Below are positions 38,340-47,344 of a DNA stretch of 64,000 nucleotides, in pieces. How positions within the stretch are numbered: the stretch's first letter is position 1; each line of letters begins with the position of its first letter. Both the position numbers and the translations under genes were made by a program. The DNA is from Phil1 sp040767925 (GTDB taxonomy: Bacteria > Bacillota > Clostridia > Christensenellales > CAG-138): NCBI GenBank assembly GCA_040767925.1, contig JAXGNN010000001.1:372001-436000 (forward strand), given 5' to 3'. The notes beneath the pieces were generated by a model. It ran no database searches. It was given only the letters and a program-made list of their open reading frames with translations, and was not told the DNA's origin.

Positions 38340-39113
38340 ATGGATAAAAGACCCATCGGTTTTTTCGACAGCGGCATCGGCGGAGCGAGCGTGCTGACGG
38401 AGGCTTTGTCCAAACTCCCGGATGAGAACTACATATACTATGGCGACGACGCCAACGCGCCCTACGGCGACCGGACGGCCGGGGAGATCACGCGCCTGAC
38501 GCTCGAAGGCCTCGAGAGGCTCGCCGGGATGGGCGTGAAGGCGATCGTACTCGCCTGCAACACGGCGACGGCGACCTGCATCGACGCGGTGCGCGCCCGG
38601 TTTGCGCTGCCCGTCGTCAGCGTGGAGCCCGCCATCAAGCCCGCCTGCGCGACATCGGGGAACGGCCGCGTGCTCATGCTTGCCACCGTCGCGACGACCC
38701 GGCTCGAGCGCTATCAAGGTCTTGTCGCGCGCATGCCGGAGCCGGGGCGCGTCGTCAACATCGCCTGCCCGGGGCTCGTGGAGCGCATCGAAAAGGGACT
38801 CCTCAGCCCCGGCGATTTCGACGATCTGTTCGACGCGTATCTCTCCTTCCTAAATGGGGAGCAGGTGGACGCGATCGTGCTCGGCTGCACGCATTACATT
38901 TTTATTAAAGAAGCGATCTCGGCTTACATGAAAGCGCATTTCACAGGCGAATGCCGCCTGTTCGACGGCAACGCCGCCACTGTGCGCCAGCTCTGCCGCG
39001 TGCTCGAGGCGAACGGGCTGAAAAACGGCGCGGGAGGCGCCGCGATCGAATATCACACGAGCGGGGATGTGGTTCGGCTCGAGCCTTTCTTCCGCGCGCT
39101 CATACGCCGGTAA
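38340..39113 (+). CDS. murI: glutamate racemase, 257 aa
   Basis: The enzyme makes D-glutamate for peptidoglycan in the cytosol. FFDSGIGG is at residues 8-15, the first catalytic Cys in LACNTATAT (Cys73) and the second in LGCTHYIF (about Cys184). Length is typical. The ATG at 38340 has GGAGG four bases upstream. Its 3' end overlaps the convergent mnmA end by 14 bases. Confidence 0.93.
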   Translation: MDKRPIGFFDSGIGGASVLTEALSKLPDENYIYYGDDANAPYGDRTAGEITRLTLEGLERLAGMGVKAIVLACNTATATCIDAVRARFALPVVSVEPAIKPACATSGNGRVLMLATVATTRLERYQGLVARMPEPGRVVNIACPGLVERIEKGLLSPGDFDDLFDAYLSFLNGEQVDAIVLGCTHYIFIKEAISAYMKAHFTGECRLFDGNAATVRQLCRVLEANGLKNGAGGAAIEYHTSGDVVRLEPFFRALIRR

Positions 39114-40224
39114 GGACGATTTTCTTCAGGGGCCTCGTTTCGTCGATGGGGCCGCCGCCGAGGCATTCCTCCCCGCGGTACAGCACCACCCACTGGCCGG
39201 GCGTCACCGCGCGCTCCGGCCGATCGAAATCGACCGCGATCCCTCCCCCACAGACGGTGACGCGCACGGGGGAATCCGCCTGCCGATACCGGAATTTCGC
39301 GGTGCACGCGAACGATTTTTCCGGGGGGTCCCCCGCGATGAAGTTGATCTTATTCGCGTAAAGCCCGAGCGAAAACAGCTCCTCACGCTCGCCCTGCTGC
39401 ACGATGAGCAGGTTTCTTTTTATGTCCTTGCCGACGACGAACCAGCTTTCGCCGGAGCCCTCGCGGATGCCTCCGATTTTGAGGCCGCGCCTCTGTCCGA
39501 TGGTATAGTACATCAGCCCGTCGTGGCGGCCGACGGCCCTGCCCTCGAGCGTCACCATGTCGCCCGGCTGCGCGGGCAGGTATTGCATGAGGAAGCGCTT
39601 GAAGTTGCGCTCCCCGATAAAGCAGATGCCGGTCGAATCCTTCTTCAGCGCGGTCGAGAGGTTCGCTTCCCCGGCGATCTTCCGGATTTCGCCCTTTTCG
39701 AGCGTCCCGACGGGGAACATCGCGCGCTCGAGCTGCGCCTGCGTCAGGCCCGCGAGGAAATAGGTCTGGTCCTTGTTCGCGTCGCGCGCGCGCAGGAGCC
39801 GCACGCGGTTTTGGCTTTTATCGAGATCGAGCCGCGCGTAATGGCCCGTCGCCATAAAATCGGCGCCCACCGCCATCGCGAGGTCCAAAAACGCCTTGAA
39901 TTTGATCTCGCAGTTGCACAGCACGTCCGGGTTCGGCGTGCGCCCCGCCGCGTATTCCGCGAGAAAGTAAGAAAAAACGCGCTCGCGGTACTCGCGCGCG
40001 AAATTGACCGTGTAATACGGGATGCCGATCTTGTCGCAGACGCGGCGCACGTCCTCGCGGTCTTCCGCCGCGGTGCAGACGCCCTCGCCGTCGCTCTCCT
40101 CCCAGTTGTCCATAAAGACGCCCGTGACGTCGAAGCCCTGCCGCTTGAGCAGCAGGGCGGCCACGGACGAGTCGACCCCGCCGGACATGCCGAGGATGAT
40201 CTTCATGTCGCACGGGTTTTTCAT
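39100..40224 (-). CDS. mnmA: tRNA-specific 2-thiouridylase, 374 aa
   Basis: The enzyme thiolates U34 of Lys, Glu and Gln tRNAs. The PP-loop SGGVDSS is at residues 14-20, the catalytic Cys in DVLCNCEIKF and the persulfide Cys in STGICFIGER. The start at 40224 (GGAGGT seven bases upstream) overlaps the GerMN gene stop by ATGA; the internal Met six codons later has no site. It is the last gene of the two-component operon, which looks like chance linkage rather than shared function. Confidence 0.93.
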   Translation of the reverse strand: MKNPCDMKIILGMSGGVDSSVAALLLKRQGFDVTGVFMDNWEESDGEGVCTAAEDREDVRRVCDKIGIPYYTVNFAREYRERVFSYFLAEYAAGRTPNPDVLCNCEIKFKAFLDLAMAVGADFMATGHYARLDLDKSQNRVRLLRARDANKDQTYFLAGLTQAQLERAMFPVGTLEKGEIRKIAGEANLSTALKKDSTGICFIGERNFKRFLMQYLPAQPGDMVTLEGRAVGRHDGLMYYTIGQRRGLKIGGIREGSGESWFVVGKDIKRNLLIVQQGEREELFSLGLYANKINFIAGDPPEKSFACTAKFRYRQADSPVRVTVCGGGIAVDFDRPERAVTPGQWVVLYRGEECLGGGPIDETRPLKKIVLTGV

Positions 40225-41819
40225 CTTCCGACCTCCGCAATAAGCCCCGGGCTCTTGACGAGCGGGTTGCCCAGATACAATTCGCCGATGGTCCCGAGTT
40301 TTTGCCCATCCTCCAGCATCCAGACGCGCTCCACATAAGGGAGGGTGCACAGCGTGTTGATCACCCCGTACACGAACATCAGTTCGCGCCGGGATCGGGG
40401 TATGGGCGAGTCCGCGTTTTCGATCACGCCGCGGAGCTTTTCCGCGAAGCCCGCCTTCCAGTCCACTACGGCGACGCCGTTTGAAACGTAGACGTCCCGT
40501 ATGTCCTCCGGGCCAAAGCCGGGATAGGCGACGCCGGGGTCCGCAGGCCCCGAGAGCAGCTCGCTCAGGCGGAGCTTGGGGTCGTACACCGAGGCGCTCT
40601 GCACGATGCGCCGCACCGGGAGCAGCGCGAGCCCCTCGCCGTCGGGATAATACAGCGTCACGCCGTGGCCGATCATCCCCCTGAAATCGGAGCGCTCAAA
40701 ATAATCCTCGCAAAGAGGGCGCGCCCCCCCGTCGGGCGAGAGGATGCTGACGCGAACTCCGTCGAGGCCGGGGATATAGCTCGTGAGCGTCATCGTCAGC
40801 GCCGCGCACATGAGCGTTTCGTCGAACTCCGCGCCCTGCGCGCCGTAGCTCAGCGCGAGGTCGAGTATATAGGCCTTTTCGCCGTCCTGCGGGACGGGCG
40901 GGGATTCCGGAGGGTCGTTGTAGCCGCCGGTTTCCGCGGGCTCGCTCGTCGGGGTCGCGGCCGCCGTCTTCGGCGCGCCGGGCTCATCCCCGTAATAATA
41001 GAAGACGGGCTCGGCCGCTATGGCGACGCCGGCCGGCAGCACGGGTTCGAGGCTGTTCACGCCCGAGTCGCCCGCGAGCAGCTTGCCGAAGATCAACTGC
41101 ACGAGCTCGAGGCTGCCCGCGTTGACGGCATAGGTCAATTCCGTGTTCTTCGCGACGAGGAGGGATCTTGAAACGTCGGTAAAATAGAGCGTCGCGCCGT
41201 GCGTCTCGTACGCGACGGCCTCGCCCTGCGGCTGGCTGGGGATGACCTCGTAATCCTGCTGCATGTTCTTGAGATATACGTCGAGCGCGTCGCTGACGGG
41301 CAGCTGCAAGCCGAGCGGCCGACCTAAATAGCCCGGCTCCACGCCGTTGAAGAAGACGTTGACCGTGCCGACGCCCTCCGCCGCGTTCACCGTGGCCGCG
41401 ATGGCCGCGCGCGCCGTGAGCCATGTGCGGATTTCATTCGGGAAATCGCCCGTGAAATAGACGTTGCATACGTCGAGCGAGATTTCGACATGCTCGAGGT
41501 ACAGCCCGTCGGGCATGGAAGGCTGGAGCAGCGCGCTGTCCGGCCCCGCGAGCAGCCCGTTGATGGCGGCCTCCGCGCGGCTCACCCCCACGCCGTAGAC
41601 GAGCGCGTGCTCCTCGGGGTAGAGCTTGCGCCCGTCCTCGGAGACGAAATAGAGCTGCGCGGCGAAGAAAGCCTGGTCCGTATCCACCCTGGCCGGGGGC
41701 GTCGCGCTGCTCTCGGGAAGCGCCGGCGGATAATCGGTTTCCTCCGAGCAGGCCGAAAAGAGCTGCGCCGCGAGCGCGAGCGCAAGCATGAGCGCGATCC
41801 GTTTCACACAGCCTCTCAT
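40221..41819 (-). CDS. GerMN-domain lipoprotein, 532 aa
   Basis: A lipoprotein signal ends in FSAC (Cys24). Two GerMN-type regions are visible, one near residues 95-170 (AEAAINGLLAGP) and one near the C-terminus (LSELLSGPAD, then MFVYGVINTLCTLPYVERVWM). Between them are Pro/Glu-rich linkers (TSEPAETGGYNDPPESP). GerM of Bacillus acts in spore engulfment and germination, and the actinobacterial LpqB carries the domain and tunes the MtrB kinase. Here it lies in an operon with a kinase and regulator. The ATG overlaps the upstream gene by 4 bases. Confidence 0.82.
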   Translation of the reverse strand: MRGCVKRIALMLALALAAQLFSACSEETDYPPALPESSATPPARVDTDQAFFAAQLYFVSEDGRKLYPEEHALVYGVGVSRAEAAINGLLAGPDSALLQPSMPDGLYLEHVEISLDVCNVYFTGDFPNEIRTWLTARAAIAATVNAAEGVGTVNVFFNGVEPGYLGRPLGLQLPVSDALDVYLKNMQQDYEVIPSQPQGEAVAYETHGATLYFTDVSRSLLVAKNTELTYAVNAGSLELVQLIFGKLLAGDSGVNSLEPVLPAGVAIAAEPVFYYYGDEPGAPKTAAATPTSEPAETGGYNDPPESPPVPQDGEKAYILDLALSYGAQGAEFDETLMCAALTMTLTSYIPGLDGVRVSILSPDGGARPLCEDYFERSDFRGMIGHGVTLYYPDGEGLALLPVRRIVQSASVYDPKLRLSELLSGPADPGVAYPGFGPEDIRDVYVSNGVAVVDWKAGFAEKLRGVIENADSPIPRSRRELMFVYGVINTLCTLPYVERVWMLEDGQKLGTIGELYLGNPLVKSPGLIAEVGR

Positions 41820-42877
41820 CCGCCGCTGCCCTCCAAAAGCGCCTTGAAGGCGTAATAGCCCAGCTTAAACAGGTTTCCCTCGCTCCTGAGCGTGATCGTA
41901 ATCCCGGCGAGGGAGCGCGTGTTCCCCTTTTCGTCCGTACATTCCAGATCGGCGAAGACGATCGCGTGGCCCGTTTCCCCCGAAAGTTCGTAGGAGTACA
42001 GCGTGTAGGCCGTGACCCTCCCAAGGGAGAGCATTTCCGTCTCGAAATTCGCGTAGGTGGGCTTCTGCATACCGCCGCTCTCCGTCTCCGCGAAGAGCGC
42101 GTACGCCTTCTCGTATTCGCCCGCCATCATCCGGTCGAGCGCGCACTTGACGAGCGTCAGCGGCGAGACGACCATGTCCGCGCTGTAGTCCATGGGCTCG
42201 AGCAGATCGGAATTCGCCTGCTCGTTCGGCTCGAAGCCGAGTTCCCCGCGCGGCACGCGGGAGCCCGCGCCGGAACCTTCCATATCGAAGAGGAGCTGCA
42301 CGCGCACGTCCGGATCATACCCGGCGATGGTGTTCACGATGGAGTATACGGAGAGCTTCCTGCACAGGAGCATCTCCGCCTTCGCGGCCCCTATGCGCGC
42401 GTCGTATTCCTCCTTCGAGATGAAGCCAGTATTAAGGTACCCCTCGTTCTCCCTCTCCGCCTCGTCCACGACCGCCGTGTCGAAGAATTCCCCGGAAAGG
42501 GTGATATATAATATCCCGCCGTCGAGCGCGACGTCGATGATCTTCGTCTTCGGGGGGATGACCTCGCTGATGTCGTTTGAGAGCGGCGGCACGCCCGAGA
42601 GGAGCTCCCGCACCATCGCCTTCTCCGGGCGCTCGTTGGAGAGCACGGCGAGCGTGCTCGTCACGCCCACGAGGTATGCCTCGCCCGTGAGCCTGTAATA
42701 GAGCCTCACCTGCATCTCGCGCGCGACGCCCGCCTCGGGATCGATGGGAGGTAGGCTTTCCCGGACGCTGTCCTCCTTGATGCTCGCGCCCGGCAGCATC
42801 GCGCAGCCCGCGAGGGAGAGCGCGAACAGCGCGGCGAGAAACAGCGCGGCGCGCTTCATCCGCTTAACGCCCTTCAT
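41816..42877 (-). CDS. GerMN-domain lipoprotein, 353 aa
   Basis: The lipobox is SLAGC (Cys25). A GerMN domain follows (about 50-200): MVRELLSGVPP, KIIDVALDGGILYITL, KLSVYSIVNTIAGYDPDVRV. The C-terminal part (LVKCALDRMMAGEYEKAYALF) resembles the helical cap of DUF4878-like domains. The ATG at 42877 has AAGGAGGA upstream and overlaps the histidine kinase end by 14 bases, tying its translation to the sensor. With the other GerMN protein it would sit on the outer face of the membrane. Confidence 0.8.
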   Translation of the reverse strand: MKGVKRMKRAALFLAALFALSLAGCAMLPGASIKEDSVRESLPPIDPEAGVAREMQVRLYYRLTGEAYLVGVTSTLAVLSNERPEKAMVRELLSGVPPLSNDISEVIPPKTKIIDVALDGGILYITLSGEFFDTAVVDEAERENEGYLNTGFISKEEYDARIGAAKAEMLLCRKLSVYSIVNTIAGYDPDVRVQLLFDMEGSGAGSRVPRGELGFEPNEQANSDLLEPMDYSADMVVSPLTLVKCALDRMMAGEYEKAYALFAETESGGMQKPTYANFETEMLSLGRVTAYTLYSYELSGETGHAIVFADLECTDEKGNTRSLAGITITLRSEGNLFKLGYYAFKALLEGSGG

Positions 42878-44336
42878 CCGCTCCTCCTTCCGCCCTCGTG
42901 AGCGGTATCAGCACCGTGAAGGTGCTGCCGCGCCCAATCTCGCTTTCCACCTTGATTTCCCCGCCGTGCAGCGCGACGATCTTCTCGACGATCGCGAGGC
43001 CCAGCCCTGTGCCGCCCGTCTCGCGAGAGCGGGCCTTGTCCACCCGGTAAAAGCGCTCGAACACGTGCGGGATGGCGTCCTCGGGAATGCCGATGCCCGT
43101 GTCCGCGACCGTGAGGACGGCGCATTCCTCCTCCCGCGCGAGCTTCACGCCGATGCGCCCTTTGTCCGTATACTTGATGGCGTTCTCGACGAGGTTCGTC
43201 ACCACCTGGTCGAGGCGGTTGCTCTCGCCGAGCACCGTCAGTTCGGCGGCGGAGCAACGGATGTCCACCCCCTTGCCTTTGGCCATGGGTCGGAGCCTTT
43301 CGGTCGCCTCGCGGACGATCCTGTCGAGCCGCACGGGCTCGGGACGCAGCGGCTCGTCGCTCTGGTCGAATTTGACGAGGCGCAGCAGGTCGGTGATCAC
43401 GCGGGAGAGCCTGTCCACCTCGTGGTTCACGTCGCCGAAGAACTCGCGCATGAGCGCGGGGTCGGGGTTGTCGTCATAGAGGATCGATTCGGAAAGGAGC
43501 TTCATCGCCGCGAGCGGCGTCTTCAATTCGTGCGAGGCGTTGGAGACGAACTCGTCGCGTATCCTGTCGTGGTCCTCGATCTGCTCGGACATGCGGTTGA
43601 ACGCCTCGCCGAGCTCCGCGAGCTCGTCCGTGCCCTTGATGTTCACGCGCACGCCGGACTGCCTGCCCATAAGGCGGATGGCGCCCGTCAACACCGCGAT
43701 GGGCTTCGTGAGCACGCTCGAGAGCGTGAAGGTGAGCGCCGTCATCAGCACCGCGACGAACGCGAAGGCGACGGTGATCTGCCGGAGGATCTCCGCCACG
43801 CTGTCCTCCACGTCCTGCAGCAGCGCGCTGAACACCACCGCGCCGACGTAGACGCCGTCGATCGTCACGGGCGCCGCGTAATACACCGCCCACACGGAGC
43901 CGTCCACCAGCTCCCACGCGGCTTCCTCCCCGGAGTCGCGCGCGATCCTGTGGAAGCCGTAGGAGGATTCCCTGCCGCCGATGAGCACATCCCGCACTTC
44001 GCGGTAGGGCAGCCGGAAGCCCGTCTGGTACGAGGCCGAGTCGAGCTGCACGACCGCGTCCGTATCCATGATGAGCACGCGCCCGCCCATTTCCTGCGCG
44101 CGCCGTACGATGAGGGCATACAGTTCGTCCGTGTCCGCGTTTTCCATGTCGGGCGAAATCTCGAGCGCGAGGCGCGTCGTCTCCTCGCGCTGCGTCTGCG
44201 TCCGCTGCGTGACGAGGAAGGATTCCACGAGCATGGATACGATAAAGCTTATCGCCATGAGCGCGATAAGCGTGACAACTAGATAGATCGCCACCATTCT
44301 GGCGCGTATGGAGCCAAAGAGCCTTTTACTGCGCAA
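42864..44336 (-). CDS. sensor histidine kinase (HAMP, HisKA, HATPase), 490 aa
   Basis: One membrane helix near the N-terminus, an extracytoplasmic sensor domain (about 45-185), a second helix, HAMP (IAVLTGAIRLMG, ELGEAFNRM), the phospho-accepting His in SNASHELKTPL near residue 270, then the ATPase domain with N box NLVENAIKYT and G boxes DTGIGIP and GTGLGLAI. The start is uncertain: TTG 44336 (GGGGAG about 11 bases away) or TTG 44348; both overlap the response regulator end. It is PhoR/WalK-like in layout, without a PAS domain that I can see. Confidence 0.87.
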   Translation of the reverse strand: MRSKRLFGSIRARMVAIYLVVTLIALMAISFIVSMLVESFLVTQRTQTQREETTRLALEISPDMENADTDELYALIVRRAQEMGGRVLIMDTDAVVQLDSASYQTGFRLPYREVRDVLIGGRESSYGFHRIARDSGEEAAWELVDGSVWAVYYAAPVTIDGVYVGAVVFSALLQDVEDSVAEILRQITVAFAFVAVLMTALTFTLSSVLTKPIAVLTGAIRLMGRQSGVRVNIKGTDELAELGEAFNRMSEQIEDHDRIRDEFVSNASHELKTPLAAMKLLSESILYDDNPDPALMREFFGDVNHEVDRLSRVITDLLRLVKFDQSDEPLRPEPVRLDRIVREATERLRPMAKGKGVDIRCSAAELTVLGESNRLDQVVTNLVENAIKYTDKGRIGVKLAREEECAVLTVADTGIGIPEDAIPHVFERFYRVDKARSRETGGTGLGLAIVEKIVALHGGEIKVESEIGRGSTFTVLIPLTRAEGGADEGR

Positions 44337-45039
44337 AGTAATAGCCAACTCCCCATTGCGTCAAGATATATTCGGGATGGGTATCGTCCCGTTCGATCTT
44401 CTCGCGCAGCCGCCTGATGTGCACGTCCACCGTGCGGATGCGCTTCTCCTGCTCCTTGGGGGAGCCCGCGTCCCCGAGGTATTCCCTGCCCCAGAGCTCG
44501 TCGAGCAATTCCTCGCGGCTGAAAGCCCTGCCGGGGTTGGTCATGAGGAAGCGCAAAAGGTCGAATTCCTTCGCGGTCAGCGCCACGCTCTCCCCGCGCA
44601 CGACCACCGTGCGGCTGCTGATGTTGATGGTGAGATCCCGCGAGGAGACCTCCATGCGCGCCATGTCCTTCGCGGCGCCCGCGCGGCGCAGGATGGACTT
44701 GATGCGCGCCTTCACCTCGAGGATGTTGAAGGGCTTTGTCATATAATCGTCGGCGCCGAACTCGAGGCCGAGTATTTTATCCATGTCCTCGCCCTTGGCG
44801 GTGAGCATGATGATGGGCACGTCGCTGTTCTCGCGGATGGCCTGGCAGACCTCGATGCCGGAGAGCTTTGGGAGCATGACGTCGAGCAGCACGAGATCGT
44901 AATTCCCCTCGCGGAAGCGCTGGAGCGCCTCCTCGCCGTCCGCGGCGGCGTCGGTCTCATAGCCGTCCTGCTCGAGCGAGAACTTCAGACCCTTGATGAT
45001 CAGGGGCTCGTCGTCCACAAGAAGTATCCTTTTCGCCAT
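44326..45039 (-). CDS. OmpR-family response regulator, 237 aa
   Basis: The receiver domain has the acidic pair Asp9/Asp10, phospho-acceptor Asp53 in LLDVMLP, and the Lys of MTKPF. The winged-helix DNA-binding domain ends with RTVDVHIRRLREKIE and GVGYYF. The ATG at 45039 has GGAGG five bases upstream; the longer TTG start lacks a site. It is the first gene of the operon with the histidine kinase, GerMN lipoproteins and mnmA. Confidence 0.92.
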   Translation of the reverse strand: MAKRILLVDDEPLIIKGLKFSLEQDGYETDAAADGEEALQRFREGNYDLVLLDVMLPKLSGIEVCQAIRENSDVPIIMLTAKGEDMDKILGLEFGADDYMTKPFNILEVKARIKSILRRAGAAKDMARMEVSSRDLTINISSRTVVVRGESVALTAKEFDLLRFLMTNPGRAFSREELLDELWGREYLGDAGSPKEQEKRIRTVDVHIRRLREKIERDDTHPEYILTQWGVGYYFAQ

Positions 45040-45094
45040 CGCCGCCTCCAAATATAGAGAATATTACCTATACATACTGCCCCATTCATAGCAT

Positions 45095-45122
45095 ATTATA
45101 ACATATTATTAAAAGCGTTAAA
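45095..45122 (-). promoter_or_regulatory. promoter of the two-component operon
   Basis: On the minus strand TTTAAC (45122-45117) and TATAAT (45100-45095) are 16 bases apart. Confidence 0.5.
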
Positions 45123-45195
45123 GGCGCAAATTATGAAATCGTTATGAAATCGACATTTTTGCGCAATTTGCTGTACAATCGCCATAACTTTTTGC

Positions 45196-45201
45196 TATAA
45201 T
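45196..45201 (+). promoter_or_regulatory. -10 of the carboxypeptidase gene
   Basis: A perfect TATAAT about 50 bases before the TTG start; the -35 is weak, so an activator may be needed. Confidence 0.45.
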
Positions 45202-45251
45202 GTGCTTCAAGCCGCACTGGCGGCCCGAGCATCCACGAAAGGAAAGAGCGT

Positions 45252-46640
45252 TTGAAAAAGTTTATTTCCCTCATACTTGCGCTGATCCTTGCGCTTGGCA
45301 TATTCCCTTTGTCCGCCGCCGCGGACCCCTTTGATCCGGATGACGTATCCACCCCGTACATCTGCCTGATCGACGCCGCCTCGGGCGTCGTCCTGTATGA
45401 GAAGAAGGCGCATGAGAGCGCCTTCCCCGCGAGCACCACGAAGATCATGACCTGCATACTCGCCCTCGAGATGGCCTCCGACCTCAACGAGGTCGTCACC
45501 GTCGGGGAAAGCGTCGAAACCAAGGGCTCCTGCATCAAAATCGTGCGCCGGGAGCAGATGCCCCTGATCGACCTGATTTACGGCATGATGCTCGAATCCG
45601 GCAACGACGCCGCGCAGGCCATCGCGGAGCACCTCTCGGGCAGCGAGAGCGCCTTCGTCGGGAAGATGAACGAGAAGGCCGCGGCGCTCGGCATGACGGG
45701 CACGCGTTTTGTCAAATCCAACGGGCTTCATAAGGACGATCACTTCACCACCGCCTACGACATGGCGCTGCTCACGCGCTACGCCATGCAGAACGCGAAA
45801 TTCCGCGAGATCGTCTCCTCCGAAACCTACGACGCCGCCCCCACCAACAAGGACTCCGACGGCTACCACTGGGAGAACACCAACAAGCTCATCCACACCA
45901 AGGAGGGCAACAGCTCCTTCGAGTACCGGTACGCGACGGGCGTCAAGACAGGCGACACGCCCAATGCCGGGCGCTGCCTCGTCGCCTCCGCGAAGAAGGA
46001 CGGCATAGAGCTCATACTCGTGCTCTTCGGCGATTACGAAAACAAGGTCAACGGCGATTACCGCTTCGCGAACGCCGCGAAGTTCTTCGAGTGGGGCTTC
46101 GATAATTTCGCCACGCTGGACGCGGCGTCGCTCGGCCTCGAGAGCACCGTGCAGACCGCCGTGGAAAACGCCAGCGCGGACGACCCCGAAGGGGGCCTCA
46201 TCACGCTGAACATCGACTTCTCGAACGTGAGAATCACGGCGCTCAGGGCCACCATAGACCTCATCCGGCAGGACCCTTCGCTGCTCACCTGCACCAAGGC
46301 GCTCGACAAACTCACCGCCCCTGTCGCCGAAGGACAGGCCGCCGGCATGGTTTCCTATCAGTACGACGGGGCAACGCTGTTCACGGCGCCCGTGTACGCC
46401 TCGCGCGCGGTCGCCGCGGCGGGCGAACAGCCCTCCGTCCAGCCGAGCACGAGCCCGCTCGCCATCGAGACGGCGGAGCCCGGCGAGGGCGGCGAGAAAA
46501 ACAACTCCTTCGTGTTCTGGCTCTGCCTCGCGCTCGCGCTTGCGCTCATCGTCGTCATCGCGCGCATCGTCGCCGCCAGACGCCGCCGCAGGCGCGCGCC
46601 GAGGAGGCGCAGAGCCTATAAGGCGAGAATCATTAAGTAA
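45252..46640 (+). CDS. D-alanyl-D-alanine carboxypeptidase (DacF/PBP5 type), 462 aa
   Basis: It removes the terminal D-Ala from peptidoglycan stem peptides outside the membrane. A signal peptide covers residues 1-24. The catalytic SxxK is STTK (Ser61, Lys64), SGN is at 116-118, KTG at 232-234. The C-terminal part has a beta domain, a Ser/Pro linker and a transmembrane anchor (FVFWLCLALALALIVVIA) followed by a very basic Arg-rich tail. The start is a TTG with AAAGGAAAG upstream. The tail would lie in the cytosol. Confidence 0.9.
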   Translation: MKKFISLILALILALGIFPLSAAADPFDPDDVSTPYICLIDAASGVVLYEKKAHESAFPASTTKIMTCILALEMASDLNEVVTVGESVETKGSCIKIVRREQMPLIDLIYGMMLESGNDAAQAIAEHLSGSESAFVGKMNEKAAALGMTGTRFVKSNGLHKDDHFTTAYDMALLTRYAMQNAKFREIVSSETYDAAPTNKDSDGYHWENTNKLIHTKEGNSSFEYRYATGVKTGDTPNAGRCLVASAKKDGIELILVLFGDYENKVNGDYRFANAAKFFEWGFDNFATLDAASLGLESTVQTAVENASADDPEGGLITLNIDFSNVRITALRATIDLIRQDPSLLTCTKALDKLTAPVAEGQAAGMVSYQYDGATLFTAPVYASRAVAAAGEQPSVQPSTSPLAIETAEPGEGGEKNNSFVFWLCLALALALIVVIARIVAARRRRRRAPRRRRAYKARIIK

Positions 46641-46798
46641 TTGACAGTTGACAATTGATAATTGACAATTATGCGAATAATAAACGGCCTCCGCTTAAAC
46701 GATGTTCGGCGGAGGCTGTCTCTTCATCATTTCCCAGATTTTCCAGGAACGGGATCGTCCGCGAACGCGTAGGGGCGGATTCCATATCCGCCCGTTTT
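46641..46798. repeat. intergenic repeats and terminator between dac and the GNAT gene
   Basis: Just after the stop, a TTGACA(G/A)T-type unit is repeated four times (46642-46671). A hairpin GCCTCCGC/GCGGAGGC follows near 46690-46719. GGGCGGAT/ATCCGCCC (46773-46793) with GTTTTCTTC after it is a terminator on the plus strand. The last block has the look of a dispersed repeat. Confidence 0.55.
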
Positions 46799-46828
46799 CT
46801 TCAGGCGCGAGGCGTTTGGGGGAACCGC

Positions 46829-47314
46829 CTAATCGGCGCAGGTCAGATCCATCTCGAATTCGATTTCATGCCGCAGCGGTATGCCGTCCATGCCGATTAA
46901 GGGGATTTCCGGTTTGAGCCGCCTTGAAACCTCAAGCGCATCGTGATAGAGCCGCGCCATATCGAAGCCGCGCTTCTGGTAAAAGCGAAGCGCGTTTATG
47001 TTGTCGTTCGTCGTGACGGCGACGAGCCGGTGGCAGCCCTTTTCCCGCGCGGCGGACTTCACGCGCGCGATGAGCGCCGTGCCGATCCCCCGGCCTTCCC
47101 TGAGGCTGTCGAGCGAGGTGATCTCGCACGTGCGATCATCGATCACATACGTGATCAGGCCGACGATGCCGCCCTCCTCCACGGCGGCGAACCCCTCGGC
47201 CTTCGCCATGTCCACGACTTCGCCTCGGACGATCATCTCGAGGGTATACCAGCGCTCCGTGATAAAAGCGTTAATTCGCTCCCGATTCTCCGGGCCGACG
47301 GGGATCAGTTCCAT
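46829..47314 (-). CDS. GNAT-family N-acetyltransferase, 161 aa
   Basis: The acetyl-CoA site is REGRGIGTALI (R-x-x-G-x-G/A), followed by VTTNDNINALRFYQKRGF, a typical GNAT end. The substrate is unknown. The ATG at 47314 has AAGGA about 10 bases upstream. The gene is 30 bases past the lipoprotein stop on the same strand and may belong to the nadD-rsfS operon. Confidence 0.85.
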   Translation of the reverse strand: MELIPVGPENRERINAFITERWYTLEMIVRGEVVDMAKAEGFAAVEEGGIVGLITYVIDDRTCEITSLDSLREGRGIGTALIARVKSAAREKGCHRLVAVTTNDNINALRFYQKRGFDMARLYHDALEVSRRLKPEIPLIGMDGIPLRHEIEFEMDLTCAD

Positions 47315-47344
47315 AAAGCTATTTGTCCTTATGTTCTTATGTTT

